DNA from: CAIWHR01 sp963734575
Lineage (GTDB): Bacteria > Pseudomonadota > Gammaproteobacteria > Burkholderiales > Casimicrobiaceae
NCBI GenBank assembly: GCA_963734575.1
Contig: CAVTHT010000013.1
Span: 186,001-250,000 of the forward strand
Length of the DNA: 64,000 nucleotides
Direction: 5' to 3'
The translations under genes and the position numbers were made by a program. Under the pieces are notes generated by a model. That model was not told where the DNA came from. It searched no databases and worked only from the letters and a program-made list of their open reading frames with translations. Position 1 is the stretch's first letter. Each line of letters begins with the position of its first letter. Of the stretch, positions 1-9,718 are shown one piece after another.

Positions 1-1801
1 CGATCCTCGCCGACAACGAGTCGTCGCTGCAGATCGAGGCCGCGTCCGGCAAGCGCCTCAAGGTGAAGGCGGCGAGCGTGCTGCTGCGCTTTGCCGTCGC
101 CCGGCCCCGCGACGCTGCTCGCCGAGGCACAGCGCATGGCCGCAGAGCTCGATCCGCAGTTCCTGTGGGACGTGTGCGGCGACGACGAGCTCGGCTTCGC
201 GGAGCTCGCGCAGGACTACTACGGCCATGCGCCGGCACCGGCCGAGGCGGCCGCGGTGGCGCTCGCGCTGCACGCCGCGCCGATGTTCTTCTACAAGCGC
301 GGCAAGGGCCGCTATCGCCGCGCGCCGGCCGACGCATTGCGTGCGGCGCTCGCGTCGCTCGAGCGCAAGCAGCGCGAAGGCGAGCAGGCGCAGGCGTGGA
401 TCGACGAGCTCAAGGCACACCGGCTGCCGCAGGCGTTCCGGGACAAGCTCCGGATGCTGCTGCACAAGCCCGACAAGCAGTCGCTGGAATGGAAGGCGCT
501 GACGGCCGCGTGCGATGCGCTGCAGACCAACCCGGTGGCACTCCTGGCGGCGAGCGGTGCGATCCCGTCGACGCACGATTATCACTACGACGCGTTCCTC
601 GTGCAGGCGTTTCCGCAAGGCACCGCATTCGGCGTGTGGGGAACGGTCGATGCGTTGCCTCCGCTCCCGGTCGCAGCCGTGCGTGCGTTCTCGATCGACG
701 ATGCCACCACGATCGAGATCGACGACGCCTTCTCGGTGGACGCGCGCGCCGACGGCGGCTGGCGCGTCGGCGTCCACATCGCTGCGCCGGCGCTCGGCAT
801 TCCGCGTGGCACCGCGCTCGACGGGGTCGCGCGCCAGCGCCTGTCCACGGTGTACATGCCGGGACGCAAGATCACGATGCTGCCCGACGCCGGTCGTCGA
901 CGCCTTCACGCTGGCTGCCGGCGCTGCGCGGCCCGCGCTGTCGCTCTACGTCGACGTCGCCGCGGACGGTGCGCTGCTGCGTCACGAGACGCGCGTCGAG
1001 CGCGTGGCCGATCACGGCGAACCTGCGGCTCGACGGGATCACGGAGCACTTCGCTGCCGCCGCTGCCGTCGCCTGCAGACCCGGAGTGGACGCCGGAGCT
1101 GCGCGTGCTGTGGCGTGTCGCGCAGGCGCTCGCCGAGCGCCGCGGCAAGGCCGACATCCATCGGATCGACTACAGCTTCTACGTGGACTGGGATGCGCTG
1201 CCCGAGGGACGCGTGCGGATCGTGCCGCGCCCGCGCGGCTCGCCGCTCGACAAGCTCGTCGCCGAGCTGATGATCTTCACCAACAGCACCTGGGGCAAGC
1301 TGCTCGCGGACGCCCGCGTGCCGGGGCTCTATCGCACCCAGGGCGCAGGCAAGGTGAAGATGAGCACGCGTCCCGCGCGAGCATCAGGGGCTGGGCGTGG
1401 CGCACTACCTGTGGTCGAGCTCGCCGCTGCGCCGCTATTCCGACCTCGTGAACCAGCGCCAGATCCTCGCCATCGTCGATGGGACGAAGCCGCCGTACGG
1501 CGACAACGACGCCGAGCTCTTCGGCGTGCTGGCGGATTTCGAGGCGACGTACTCGGGTTACGCCGAGTTCCAGTCGCGCATGGAGCACTACTGGTGCCTG
1601 CGCTGGCTGCTGCAGGAGAACGTGCAGGAAGCGCGGGCCATGGTCATCCGCGAGAACCTCGTCCGCTTCGAGTCGCTGCCGCTGGTCATGCGTCTCGCGG
1701 ACCTGCCGTCCCTGTCCGCCGATGCGCCCGTGCGGGTGGCGATCGGGCGCATCGACCTGCTGTCACTCACGCTGGAATGCCGGTACGCGGGTCCGGGCTG
1801 A
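1..1801 (+). CDS. RNB-domain exoribonuclease (RNase II/R superfamily), 5'-truncated, frameshifted
   Basis: This is the larger 3' part of a cytoplasmic 3'-to-5' exoribonuclease of the RNase II/RNase R superfamily; its start lies before the window. The acidic RNB active-site stretch SIDDATTIEIDDAF is at 691-732. Later RNB blocks follow: MPGRKITMLPD near 855-885, LVAELMIFTNSTWGKLL near 1258-1308, and HYLWSSSPLRRYSDLVNQ near 1400-1455. The coding frame moves from frame 3 to frame 1 near 110, then changes near 893, 1023, 1065 and 1385, before ending in frame 2 at TGA 1799-1801. At 893 and 1385 the shift is one extra base. I therefore read it as one intact gene carrying sequencing errors, although real decay cannot be excluded. 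It precedes a TonB-like gene and mtgA, a neighbourhood familiar from Burkholderiales. Confidence 0.85.
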
Positions 1802-1889
1802 TGAGCGGTCGCAGGAGCTATGCACCTGTCATGGCCTGCACGCTACAATGGATTATTGACCCGAATGGCGCTGCCTGGCGTCCCGCCAC

Positions 1890-3229
1890 TTGCCCAGCCG
1901 ATCCACGAAGCCGAAGCCGGCCGCAGCACGGCCCAGCGGCCCTGCACGGGTCAGCGCCGGGCTCGCGCTGGTCGAGGGTGCGGCGCCGCCCTTGAAGAAG
2001 CCCGGGCCCGCTGCTGCGCCGCGACCGCCACGCACGGGGCCGCGCGCGGTCGGCGCTGCGCCTGACGCGGCAGCGGTCGCGACCCCGAAGCCGGTCGGCA
2101 AGACGGCCGGCAAGACGGCACGCAAGCCCGCACGCGCAGCTGCGGCCACCGCTGCACCGCGCAACCGCCGCCGCACCTGCCGCAACATCGGCGCAGGTCG
2201 ATCCCGCACACGTCACCCCGGAACCCGCTTCTTCGCTCGCCGCCGGCACCGCGCATGCCGCGTCACCTGCAATGCGCGGTGATCGCGTCCGCGCGCTGCT
2301 CCACGCAGTGTCTTCGCGGCTCACGGTGCGCACGCATGCCGCAAGCCGCAGGCCCGTATTTCCCCGGCGCTGGATGATCGGCGGCTCGCCGCTCCTGACC
2401 ATCGCGTTCGCCGGATCGCTCCTCGTTCACCTGGTCGCGCTGTCGATCCATTTCCAGCCGGAGCTGCAGCGCATGCTCGACCGCGGACCGACGCTCGAGG
2501 TCGCGCTGGTGAACGCCAAGACGAAGGACCGCCCGGCGAAGGCCGACATCCTGGCGCAGGCCAATCTCGACGGCGGCGGCAACACCGATGCCGATCGCCG
2601 GGCGCGCACGCCGCTGCCGCTGATGCCGAAGCCGACGATGAAGACCGAGCTTGCGATGGCGCCCCAGGAGATCGAGGAGCTCGAGCGCAAGACGCAGGAG
2701 CTCCTCACGCAGCTGCGCAGCATGCCCGTCGTCGCGCCGCCCTGCGCCCGCGCCGTCCGAGTCGGCGGAGCCGCCGGACCTGCCGACCACGGCCGAGCTC
2801 ACGCGCCGCGCCTTCGAATCGATGCGCCTCGAAGCGCAGGTGGCCAAGGAGTTCGAGGCCTACCAGAAGCGCCCGAAGCGGCGATTCATCGGCGCCCGGG
2901 CGGAGGAGTACCGCTTCGCGCGCTACGTCGAGGACTGGCGCCTCAAGGTCGAGCGCATCGGCAACCTCAACTATCCCGAGGCCGCGCGCCAGCTCAAGCT
3001 CTACGGCAATCTCATCCTGTCCGTCGCCATCCGCTCCGACGGCACGCTCGAAGGCGTCGAAGTGCATCGCTCCTCCGGGCACCGCATCCTCGATGCCGCA
3101 GCAGTGCGCATCGTCGAGCTCGGCGCGCCGTACTCGCCGCTGCCGGCCGATATCCGTCGCGACACCGACGTCCTCGTGATCACGCGCACCTGGAGCTTCA
3201 GCAAGGGCGACGAGCTCACCTCCGAGTGA
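1890..3229 (+). CDS. TonB-family energy transducer with long basic cytoplasmic N-terminus, frameshifted
   Basis: TonB-type protein that would couple inner-membrane energy to outer-membrane transporters, or a relative with another periplasmic role. The start is probably TTG at 1890, which begins a Pro/Ala/Lys-rich tail of about 150 residues that should stay in the cytoplasm. One membrane segment is encoded at 2392-2448 (LLTIAFAGSLLVHLVALSI). A charged linker follows, then a C-terminal TonB domain near 2960-3160 (NYPEAARQLKLYG, SVAIRSDGTLEGVEV, LDAAAVRIVEL). The frame shifts near 2155 (frame 3 to 1) and near 2742 (frame 1 to 2). Upstream of the second ATG at 2272 the protein reads on without interruption in frame 1, so that ATG is probably internal. 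No ExbB or ExbD gene lies nearby. Confidence 0.75.
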
Positions 3230-3331
3230 GCGTGGCAGCACTCGCCATCGCACTGCACATCCACCGGCCGTGGCGGCGCTGCTGATGTCGCGTCCGCCGG
3301 GCGTGGGCCACCGCCGCGCGACGTTCGCGTC

Positions 3332-4049
3332 ATGACCGGACGAAACGGTGCCGGCGCTGCAGTGCGGCGCGGCCTCCTGTGGACGCTCGCGGGCCTGGTC
3401 GCGATCGTCGTGCTGTGGCTCGCGTGGGTTGGCGGCCACATCGCATGGTGGCGATCCCATCCGCCGCGCGAAACCGCGTTCATGAGCCAGCGCATGGACG
3501 CGCTGCAGGCGGTCAATCCGCGCGCGCAACTGCGCTATCGGTGGGTCCCGTACGCGCGCATCTCGGAGCACCTCAAGCGCGCGATGATCGCCGCCGAGGA
3601 CGCGCGCTTCGTCGAGCACGAAGGCTTCGACTGGGAAGGCATCCAGCTCGCGCTGGAGAAGAACCAGCGGCGCGGGCGGGTCGTGGCGGGCGGCTCCACG
3701 ATCAGCCAGCAGCTCGCCAAGAACCTGTTCCTCTCGCCGTCCAGGAGCTACTGGCGCAAGGGCGAGGAGGCGATCATCACGGTGCTGCTCGAAGCCATGC
3801 TCGACAAGAACCGCATCTTCGAGCTCTATCTCAACGTGATCGAATGGGGCAGCGGCGTCTTCGGCGCCGAAGCTGCGGCGCAGCGCTATTTCGGTACCTC
3901 CGCCGCACACCTCAATGCCGAGCAGGCGGCACGCCTCGCGGCGATGGCCCCCAATCCGCGCTTCTACGAACGCAACCAGGCGGCGCCGGGCCTGAATCGC
4001 AAGATCCGGCATCATCGTGGGGCGCATGCCGGCAACCGAGGTTCCGTAG
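3332..4049 (+). CDS. mtgA: Monofunctional biosynthetic peptidoglycan transglycosylase
   Basis: Family GT51 glycosyltransferase that polymerises lipid II into glycan strands at the periplasmic face of the inner membrane. An N-terminal membrane anchor spans about residues 12-34. The GT51 motifs follow in order: MIAAEDARFVEHEGFDW with the catalytic Glu in AAED, then GGSTISQQLAKNLFL, then ELYLNVIEWGSGVFG and FGTSAAHLNAEQAARLAAM. Near 4003 one extra base (aag-a[t]cc-ggc) shifts the frame. Removing it gives the natural end GIIVGRMPATEVP with TAG at 4047-4049, about 238 residues, normal for MtgA. In Burkholderiales relatives I recall aroE directly before mtgA; here only 102 bases separate it from the TonB-like gene and no aroE is present. 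Confidence 0.93.
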
Positions 4050-4354
4050 GCATCGAGGCAGCGCCGGCGGCCTGCCTGAACGAGCGTCCACCCCGGGACC
4101 GACCGCACGCTTGCCGGCTCGGAGATCGCGGCGACGCGCTCCAAGCGCGCGCATCGGTCGCGTAGAATGCCCACGGCCCTCGGGGCCACGCGCGCGGGCC
4201 TGCAATCGCGCTCTGCCGGGTGCTCTCACCAGCGCACCGCGTAGTGCTCGCGACGAGACGCTCGTGGATGCTCGCAACGACCCGATGTGGTCAGGCGTCG
4301 GTCTGATCCTCGGCGTGCAGCCATTGCGATCGAACTCCGGAAATCCCGGCGACC
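4050..4354 (+). promoter_or_regulatory. Intergenic leader upstream of mgtE with a candidate promoter
   Basis: This 305-base gap has no convincing open reading frame. A good -10 hexamer, TAGAAT, lies at 4163-4168, about 190 bases before the mgtE start, so transcription from it would make a long leader. Mg2+-transport genes are often controlled through structured leaders, but I could not match this one to the M-box, ykoK or any other known riboswitch by eye. No clear -35 box was identified. Confidence 0.3.
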
Positions 4355-5837
4355 ATGCCCGAGCTCCTCGACAACACGCGGACCGACACCCACGCGCCAC
4401 ACGCGAACGTGCAGGAGGCGCTCGCGGAGGTCACCGCTCTCCTGCGGCGGCACCGGCTGGTCGAAGGCCTCGTGCAGCAGCAGCTCGAGCAGGCAGCCGC
4501 AGGCGGACAGGGCGATCTCGTCGACAGCGCGGTCTATCGCGAGAACAAGGCCGAGCTGCAGCGCCGGCTCGATCGCCTGCATCCGGCCGACATCGCCTAC
4601 ATCCTCGAAGCGCTGCCGCTCGACGAGCGGCTCTACATCTGGGATCTCGTCAAGGCCGAGCGCGACGGCGACATCCTGCTCGAGGTGTCGGATGCGGTGC
4701 GCGAATCGCTCATCTCCTCGATGGACACCGAGGAGCTCGTCGCCGCGACGGAGAGCCTCGACACCGACGAGATCGCCGAGCTCGCACCGGACCTCCCGCA
4801 GGAGGTCATGGACGACGTGCTTCCAGAGCCTCTCGATCGAGGAGCGCGAGCAGCTGCGGGCCGCGATGTCGTTCGAGGAGGACATGGTCGGCGCGCTGAT
4901 GGATTTCGACGACGTCACGGTGCGCGCCGGACGTGACGCTCGAGGTCGTGCCTGCGCTATCTGCGCCGCTTCGAACGAGCTGCCGAGCCAGACCGACCAG
5001 CTCTTCGTCGTCGATCGCGGCGAGCAGCTCCTCGGCGTGCTGCCGGTCGACAAGCTCCTCGTCACCGATCCTGATGCCACGGTCCGCGAGGTCATGGCGC
5101 CCGCCGCGGTCACGCTCCTGCAGCACGCCAAGGCCGACGAGGCCGCGAGCTCGTTCGAGCGTTACGACCTCGTCTCCGCGCCCGTCATCGATACCAACGG
5201 CAAGCTCGTCGGGCGGGTGACCGTGGACGAGATCCTCGACTTCGTGCGCGAGCAGCGGAGCACGAGGAGCTGCTGGCTGCGGCCGGCCTGCGCGAGGAGG
5301 AGGACGTCTTCGCGTCGGTGTGGGCGTCGTTTCGCAATCGCTGGGCGTGGCTGGCGATCAACCTCGTGACGGCGTTCATCGCGTCGCGGGTGATCGGGCT
5401 CTTCGAGGGCTCGATCCAGAAGCTGGTGGCCCTCGCCGCGCTGATGCCGATCGTCGCCGGCATCGGCGGCAACTCGGGCAATCAGACCATCACCATGATC
5501 GTGCGCGCGGCCGCGCTCGGGCCAGGTCAGCATCCAGAACGCGAAGCAGCTCGTCCGCAAGGAGATCACGGTGAGCCTCGTCAACGGCCTCGTCTGGGGC
5601 GGCGTGATGGGCATCATCGCGATGCTGCTCTACAAGGACGTGTCGCTCGGACTCGTGATGGTCCTCGCGATGACGCTCAACCTGATCCTCGCCGCGATGA
5701 TGGGGGTGGCCATCCCCATGGCGATGATGAAGTTCGGACGCGATCCGGCACTGGGGTCGTCGGTGCTCATCACCGCGGTCACGGACTCCGGCGGCTTCTT
5801 CATCTTCCTCGGCCTCGCGACGCTCTTCCTGCTCTGA
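4355..5837 (+). CDS. mgtE: Magnesium transporter MgtE, frameshifted
   Basis: Mg2+-selective channel of the inner membrane, gated by cytoplasmic domains. Visible in order are an N-terminal MgtE_N helical domain (LHPADIAYILEALPLDERLYIWDLV), a CBS pair (FVVDRGEQLLGVLPVDKLLV, then YDLVSAPVIDTNGKLVGRVT), and the membrane domain with the conserved pore-region stretch GIGGNSGNQ near 5459-5485. The frame breaks near 4822, 4929, 4952, 4974, 5265 and 5523. In each case but 5265 one extra base explains the break; at 5265 one g seems missing. Corrected, it is about 490 residues, somewhat longer than the usual 450 because of an N-terminal extension. The product is certain, and the breaks look like sequencing error. 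Confidence 0.9.
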
Positions 5838-5962
5838 CGGCGCGGGCACCCTTGCCGTCCGTCGCGCGCTACACTGTCCATCGCGCCGGCCGGAATAGGC
5901 CTGCTCGCAACGCTGTTTATCGCGTGTCGCACCTTCCGATAACAATCTCAGGGGAGATTCCG

Positions 5963-6335
5963 ATGAGCCTTACGTTGCGCCAAGCGGCCGCAGTTGGCGC
6001 GGCCGTGCTGTTGCCTGCCGTTGCCTTCGCCCAGGCCCCCGTCAAGACGACCGACGGCGTCGCTGACGAACCAGGCCGGCATGACGCTCTATGCGTTCGA
6101 CAAGGATTCGGGCGGCAAGAGCGCGTGCAACGGTCCCTGCGCGGGACTGTGGCCGCCGCTCATGGCCGCCGGCGACGCCAAGGGCAGCGGCGACTGGACG
6201 GTGATCGCCCGCGACGATGGCGCGAAGCAGTGGGCGTACAAGGGCAAGCCCGTGTACCTGTGGTCCAAGGACGCCAAGCCGGGCGACAAGACCGGCGACA
6301 ACTTCAACAACGTCTGGCACGTCGCGAAACCGTAG
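5963..6335 (+). CDS. Small secreted repeat protein of PF03640 type
   Basis: Exported protein of unknown function related to the 'secreted repeat' family (PF03640, COG4315). The start ATG 5963 follows a purine-rich ribosome site (CAGGGGAGA). A Sec signal peptide ends near AVAFAQA. The family signature is clear: LTNQAGMTLYAFDKD, then SACNGPCAGLWPPL with two cysteines, then a second partial repeat WAYKGKPVYLWSKDAKPGDKTGD. One extra base near 6062 shifts the frame between the signal peptide and the repeat. Proteins of this family often sit next to ECF sigma/anti-sigma pairs, as here, so it may be a target of the sigma factor that follows. About 123 residues. Confidence 0.75.
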
Positions 6336-6353
6336 TCGAACGGCGGCGTGTGG

Positions 6354-6427
6354 GTCAGGCTCCGGCCTGACTCACCCAGCGAGTCGGACCCTGCAGCGAC
6401 TTGCCGTGGGTCCGGCTTCAGCCGGAC
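6354..6427. repeat. Two REP-like palindromes between the secreted-protein gene and the ECF sigma gene
   Basis: Two members of the dispersed palindrome family lie here. One is GTCAGGCTCCGGCCTGAC at 6354-6371, preceded by GTGG. The other is GTCCGGCTTCAGCCGGAC at 6410-6427, also preceded by GTGG, with compensating changes in both arms that keep the hairpin. Same-strand orientation with about 38 bases between them resembles the paired REP arrangement called a BIME. Confidence 0.7.
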
Positions 6428-6453
6428 GCCTTCATCCCGATGCAAAGCCACGC

Positions 6454-6997
6454 ATGCTGAACGGCGCTTCCGATCCGCCGCCGCTGCCCGCATCCCGAGC
6501 TGCTGGCGGCGATCCCGCGCCTGCGCCGCTACGCCCGCGTGCTGACGGGCGACAGCACGCGCGCCGACGACCTGGTGCAGGACACGCTCGCGCGGGCCTG
6601 GGAGAAGCGGCGCCTGTGGCAGGCCGGGACGGATCTTCGCGCGTGGCTGTTCACGATCATGCACAACGTCTACGTGAACCAGCTCTCGATCGCGCGTCGC
6701 GATGCCGCGAACGTGTCGCTCGACAGCGAGGGCGCGCACGCGGCATGGCAGCTGCCGGTGCGGGCCAACCAGCTCGAGCGCGTCGAGCTGCTGGAGATCA
6801 TGCAACAGATGGGACGGCTGCCGCCCGACCAGCGCGAGGTCCTGCTGCTCGCTGCCGTGGAAGAGATGCAATACGACGAGATCGCCGCCATGCTGGACGT
6901 GCCGATGGGCACCGTGATGTCGCGCCTGTCGCGGGCGCGGGCACGGCTGCGCCACCTCGTCGACGAGCCGTCTTCGGCGCTCCGGGTGGTCCGATGA
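6454..6997 (+). CDS. ECF-family RNA polymerase sigma factor
   Basis: Extracytoplasmic-function sigma factor that would direct RNA polymerase to its own regulon. Region 2 is visible (ARVLTGDSTRADDLVQDTLARAWEKRRLW, then LRAWLFTIMHNVYVNQ), as is region 4 with its helix-turn-helix (LPPDQREVLLLAAVEEMQYDEIAAMLDVPMGTVMSRLSRARARLRHLV). The stop TGA 6995-6997 overlaps the ATG of the following anti-sigma gene, so the two are translationally coupled. The likely start is ATG 6454 with a one-base shift near 6485, because frame 2, which carries the domain, has no good start codon upstream. Corrected length is about 180 residues, normal for the family. The inducing signal is not evident. Confidence 0.87.
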
Positions 6998-7800
6998 GCA
7001 CCAATCCCGCACCGTACGACGAAGCGGATGTGCACGCGTACGCCGACGGCTGCCTGCCGGCGGAGCGCGTGGAGGCGTTCACCGCGATGCTGCAGCGTGA
7101 ACCCGCACTCGCCACCCGCGTCGCCGAAATTCGCGCCCAGAGCGCGGACCTGCGCGCCGCCCTCGATTCGGTTCTCAGCGAGCCGATTCCGGAGCGTCTG
7201 CTGGCGGCGGCGAGCCCGCCGTCGCGCGTGGCGATGCTGCGCCGCCGTCTGCGCACGGGCGCGCCCGCGTTTGCCGCTGCGGCGATGCTGGTGGTCGGTG
7301 TCGCCATCGGCTGGTTCGGTCACACCCTCGAGATGGAATCGCGAGGCGTGCCCACGAGCTTTCCGCGCCAGGCGGCATTCACCCATGCCCTGTATGCAGC
7401 CGACGTGAATCGCCCGGTGGAGGTGTGGGCCGCGGAGGAGCAGCGCCTGGTCACGTGGCTCACCAAGCGCCTGGGTCGTGCGGTCCATGCCCCGGACCTC
7501 AACCAGTTCGGCTACGCACTCGTGGGCGGCCGTCTCGTGGCCGGCAACGAGCGCCCCACGGCGCTCTTCATGTACGAGAACGCCGATCGCAAGCGCCTGT
7601 CGCTGCAGGTGCGCAAGGAGCCCGCGGGCCGCGGCGACACCGCGTTCCGCTACGCGATCGAGGATGGGGTGGGGATCTTCTACTGGATCGACGACCAGTG
7701 CAGCTATGCGTTGACCGGCAATCTCGACCGCGCGCAGCTGCTTGCGATGGCGCGCCTCGTCTACGGGCAGCTCGCGGCGTTCGACAACCAGCCGCACTGA
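6994..7800 (+). CDS. Membrane-anchored anti-sigma factor
   Basis: Probable anti-sigma factor holding the preceding ECF sigma at the inner membrane. The N-terminal cytoplasmic part (DEADVHAYADGCLPAERVEAFTAML...REPALATRVAEIRAQ) resembles the short helical anti-sigma domain of the COG5662 type. It lacks the HxxxCxxC zinc motif of redox-sensing members. One transmembrane segment lies at about residues 92-110 (FAAAAMLVVGVAIGWFG), followed by a periplasmic domain of about 150 residues. ATG 6994 overlaps the sigma stop by four bases (ATGA). 268 residues, intact. Confidence 0.83.
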   Translation: MSTNPAPYDEADVHAYADGCLPAERVEAFTAMLQREPALATRVAEIRAQSADLRAALDSVLSEPIPERLLAAASPPSRVAMLRRRLRTGAPAFAAAAMLVVGVAIGWFGHTLEMESRGVPTSFPRQAAFTHALYAADVNRPVEVWAAEEQRLVTWLTKRLGRAVHAPDLNQFGYALVGGRLVAGNERPTALFMYENADRKRLSLQVRKEPAGRGDTAFRYAIEDGVGIFYWIDDQCSYALTGNLDRAQLLAMARLVYGQLAAFDNQPH

Positions 7801-7908
7801 CGCGCATCGGCGCGCGTCCGCGCGCCGCATTTGCGCGGACCGGTCCTTGCCGTTATCGTGACGATCCCGTTTGCCGCGCCGCTGCATGACGCGCCCCTTG
7901 CCTACATC

Positions 7909-8691
7909 ATGTCCGATCCGAAGCTCATCACGCTCCGTGGCCGCCCGATTGCCGGCGGCAAGCATCCGCTCATCTGCACGCCGCTCGTCGGCGCCACCGC
8001 CGAGGCCATCACCGGCGAGCTCGGGGCGGTGCTGCCGAAGCGACCCGACATCATCGAGTGGCGCGCGGATTTCTTCGGCGCCATCGCCGATACGGGCGCA
8101 GTCCTCGAGATGGCGCGCCGCATCAAGGCCGCGGTCGGCGACCTGCCTGTGATCTTCACCTGCCGTGCCGCACGCGAAGGCGGCCAGCCTATCGCGCGCG
8201 ACGAGCGCGAGATCGGCGCGCTCCTCGGAGCGCTCGCCGCCGACCGCTGCGTGGACCTCGTCGATTTCGAGATGAGCAATCGCGAGGAGCACGTGCGGCG
8301 CGTGCGCGACGTCACGCGCGAGCATGGCGTCGGCCTCATCCTGTCGTACCACAACTTCAAGGCGACGCCGCCTGCAGCCGAGCTCGCTGCCACGTTCCGG
8401 CAGGCCGAGACGCTCGGTGGCGACGTCGCCAAGGTCGCGGTGATGCCGCAGAACCTCCACGACGTGCTGACGCTGCTCGAGGCGACGCTCGCCGCCAGCG
8501 AGACGCTGACGATTCCCGTGCTGAGCATGTCGATGGGCGGTTACGGGTCGCTGTCGCGCATCGTCGGCTGGACGTTCGGCTCGGTGCTCACCTTCGCCGT
8601 GGGCCAGAGCAGCTCAGCGCCCGGCCAGATCCCGATCGAGGATCTCCGCACCGCGCTCGGCATCGCGCAGCGCGCGTTGCGCGGCGGCTAG
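7909..8691 (+). CDS. aroD: Type I 3-dehydroquinate dehydratase
   Basis: Schiff-base class I enzyme that dehydrates 3-dehydroquinate to 3-dehydroshikimate in the cytoplasm. The type I signature is complete: IIEWRADFF with the substrate-binding Glu and Arg, TCRAAREGGQ, LILSYHNF with the catalytic His, KVAVMP with the Schiff-base Lys, and SMSMGGYGSLSRIVGWTFGS. ATG 7909 gives a 260-residue protein beginning MSDPKLI, the expected length. Many Betaproteobacteria make aromatic amino acids with the unrelated type II enzyme. A type I copy beside a PcaR-type regulator and, further on, a shikimate-dehydrogenase homologue suggests a catabolic quinate/shikimate role. That role is inference; a biosynthetic role is possible. 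Confidence 0.92.
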   Translation: MSDPKLITLRGRPIAGGKHPLICTPLVGATAEAITGELGAVLPKRPDIIEWRADFFGAIADTGAVLEMARRIKAAVGDLPVIFTCRAAREGGQPIARDEREIGALLGALAADRCVDLVDFEMSNREEHVRRVRDVTREHGVGLILSYHNFKATPPAAELAATFRQAETLGGDVAKVAVMPQNLHDVLTLLEATLAASETLTIPVLSMSMGGYGSLSRIVGWTFGSVLTFAVGQSSSAPGQIPIEDLRTALGIAQRALRGG

Positions 8692-8705
8692 GACAGCCGG
8701 AGCAC

Positions 8706-8733
8706 CCGGGCGGTAATCGCCCGGACGGGCGAT
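8706..8733. promoter_or_regulatory. Two overlapping perfect palindromes between aroD and the IclR gene
   Basis: CCGGGCG-GTAAT-CGCCCGG at 8706-8724 is a perfect 7-bp inverted repeat. Overlapping it, ATCGCCCG-GA-CGGGCGAT at 8716-8733 is a perfect 8-bp inverted repeat. The two share an arm and are mutually exclusive as hairpins. The site lies 80-100 bases upstream of the regulator's ATG and 15 bases after the aroD stop, so it could be an operator for the IclR protein or a terminator for aroD. No T-run follows, which favours an operator. Confidence 0.4.
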
Positions 8734-8811
8734 AATCGGCGCACACGCGCCGGCCCCGTGGGCTAGATTGGCAACGGACGTTGCGCGCGTTCTCCGCCTC
8801 GTCCGCTCCCG

Positions 8812-9718
8812 ATGCCCGCCAAACGCGCCGCAGTCCGCTCCACCCGCACGAAGAAACCGCTGCCCGACGACGCGGCAGCCGGGAAGTCCGTCGCGCGCGC
8901 CGCGCCGTCCTCAGCCGACGGTCGCAAGCGAGATCGAGGCGCTCTCCAACGATCCGAATTTCATGACCTCGCTCGCACGGGGTCTCGCGGTGATCGCGGC
9001 CTTCACCGATCGCCGGCGGCGTCCGACGATCGCCGATCTCAGCCGCAAGACCGGCATCCCGCGCGCGGCGGTGCGACGCTGCCTCTACACCCTCGAGAAG
9101 CTCGGTTACGTCGATGCCGACGCGTACACGTTCTCGCTGCAGCCGAAGATCCTCAATCTCGGCCATGCGTACCTCGGGTCCGCGTCGCTCGCGGTCTCGG
9201 CGCAGCCGTATCTCGATCGCGTGAGCGAAGCGGTCGGCGAATCGTGCTCGCTCGCCGTGCTCGAGCACGACGACATCCTGTATCTCGCGCGCTCCGTCAC
9301 CTCGCGCATCCTCTCGGTCAATCTCAACGTGGGCAGCCGCCTGCCGGCGTACTGCACGTCGATCGGCCAGGTGATCCTCGCCGATCTCGACGAGGACGAG
9401 CTCGCGGCGTACATCAGTCGCGCGCGCCTGGTTGCGTACACCGATCGCACCGCGTCGTCGTCGACGCAGCTGCGCCAGGTGCTCGATGGCGTGCGCCGCA
9501 ACGGTTACGCGATCGCCGACCAGGAGATGGAGATCGGCATCCGCTCGATCGCGGTGCCGGTGCGCGATCCGGCCGGCGTGGTCATCGCGGGCATCAACGT
9601 GCTGACGCAAGGTTTGCGCACGAACGTGCGCGAGATGAAGACGCGGCTCCTGCCGCATCTGCAGAGCGCGGCGGCCGATCTGGGGGCCACGCTGCCGCGC
9701 GGCGGCGCCGTGCGGTAA
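8812..9718 (+). CDS. IclR-family regulator, PcaR/PobR/PcaU type
   Basis: Transcription factor with an N-terminal winged helix (SLARGLAVIAAF, RRRPTIADLSRKTGIPRAAVRRCLYTLEKLGYV) and a C-terminal IclR effector-binding domain (QPYLDRVSEAVGESCSLAVLEHDDILYLAR, LPAYCTSIGQVILADL, GYAIADQEMEIGIRSIAVPVRDPAGVVIAGINV). The SLARGLAVIAAF opening is typical of the branch that activates beta-ketoadipate and quinate/hydroxybenzoate genes with aromatic acids as effectors. The start is ATG 8812, then a basic linker, with a one-base shift between about 8905 and 8930. It probably controls the downstream catabolic genes, aroD or both. The exact effector cannot be told from sequence. Confidence 0.88.
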
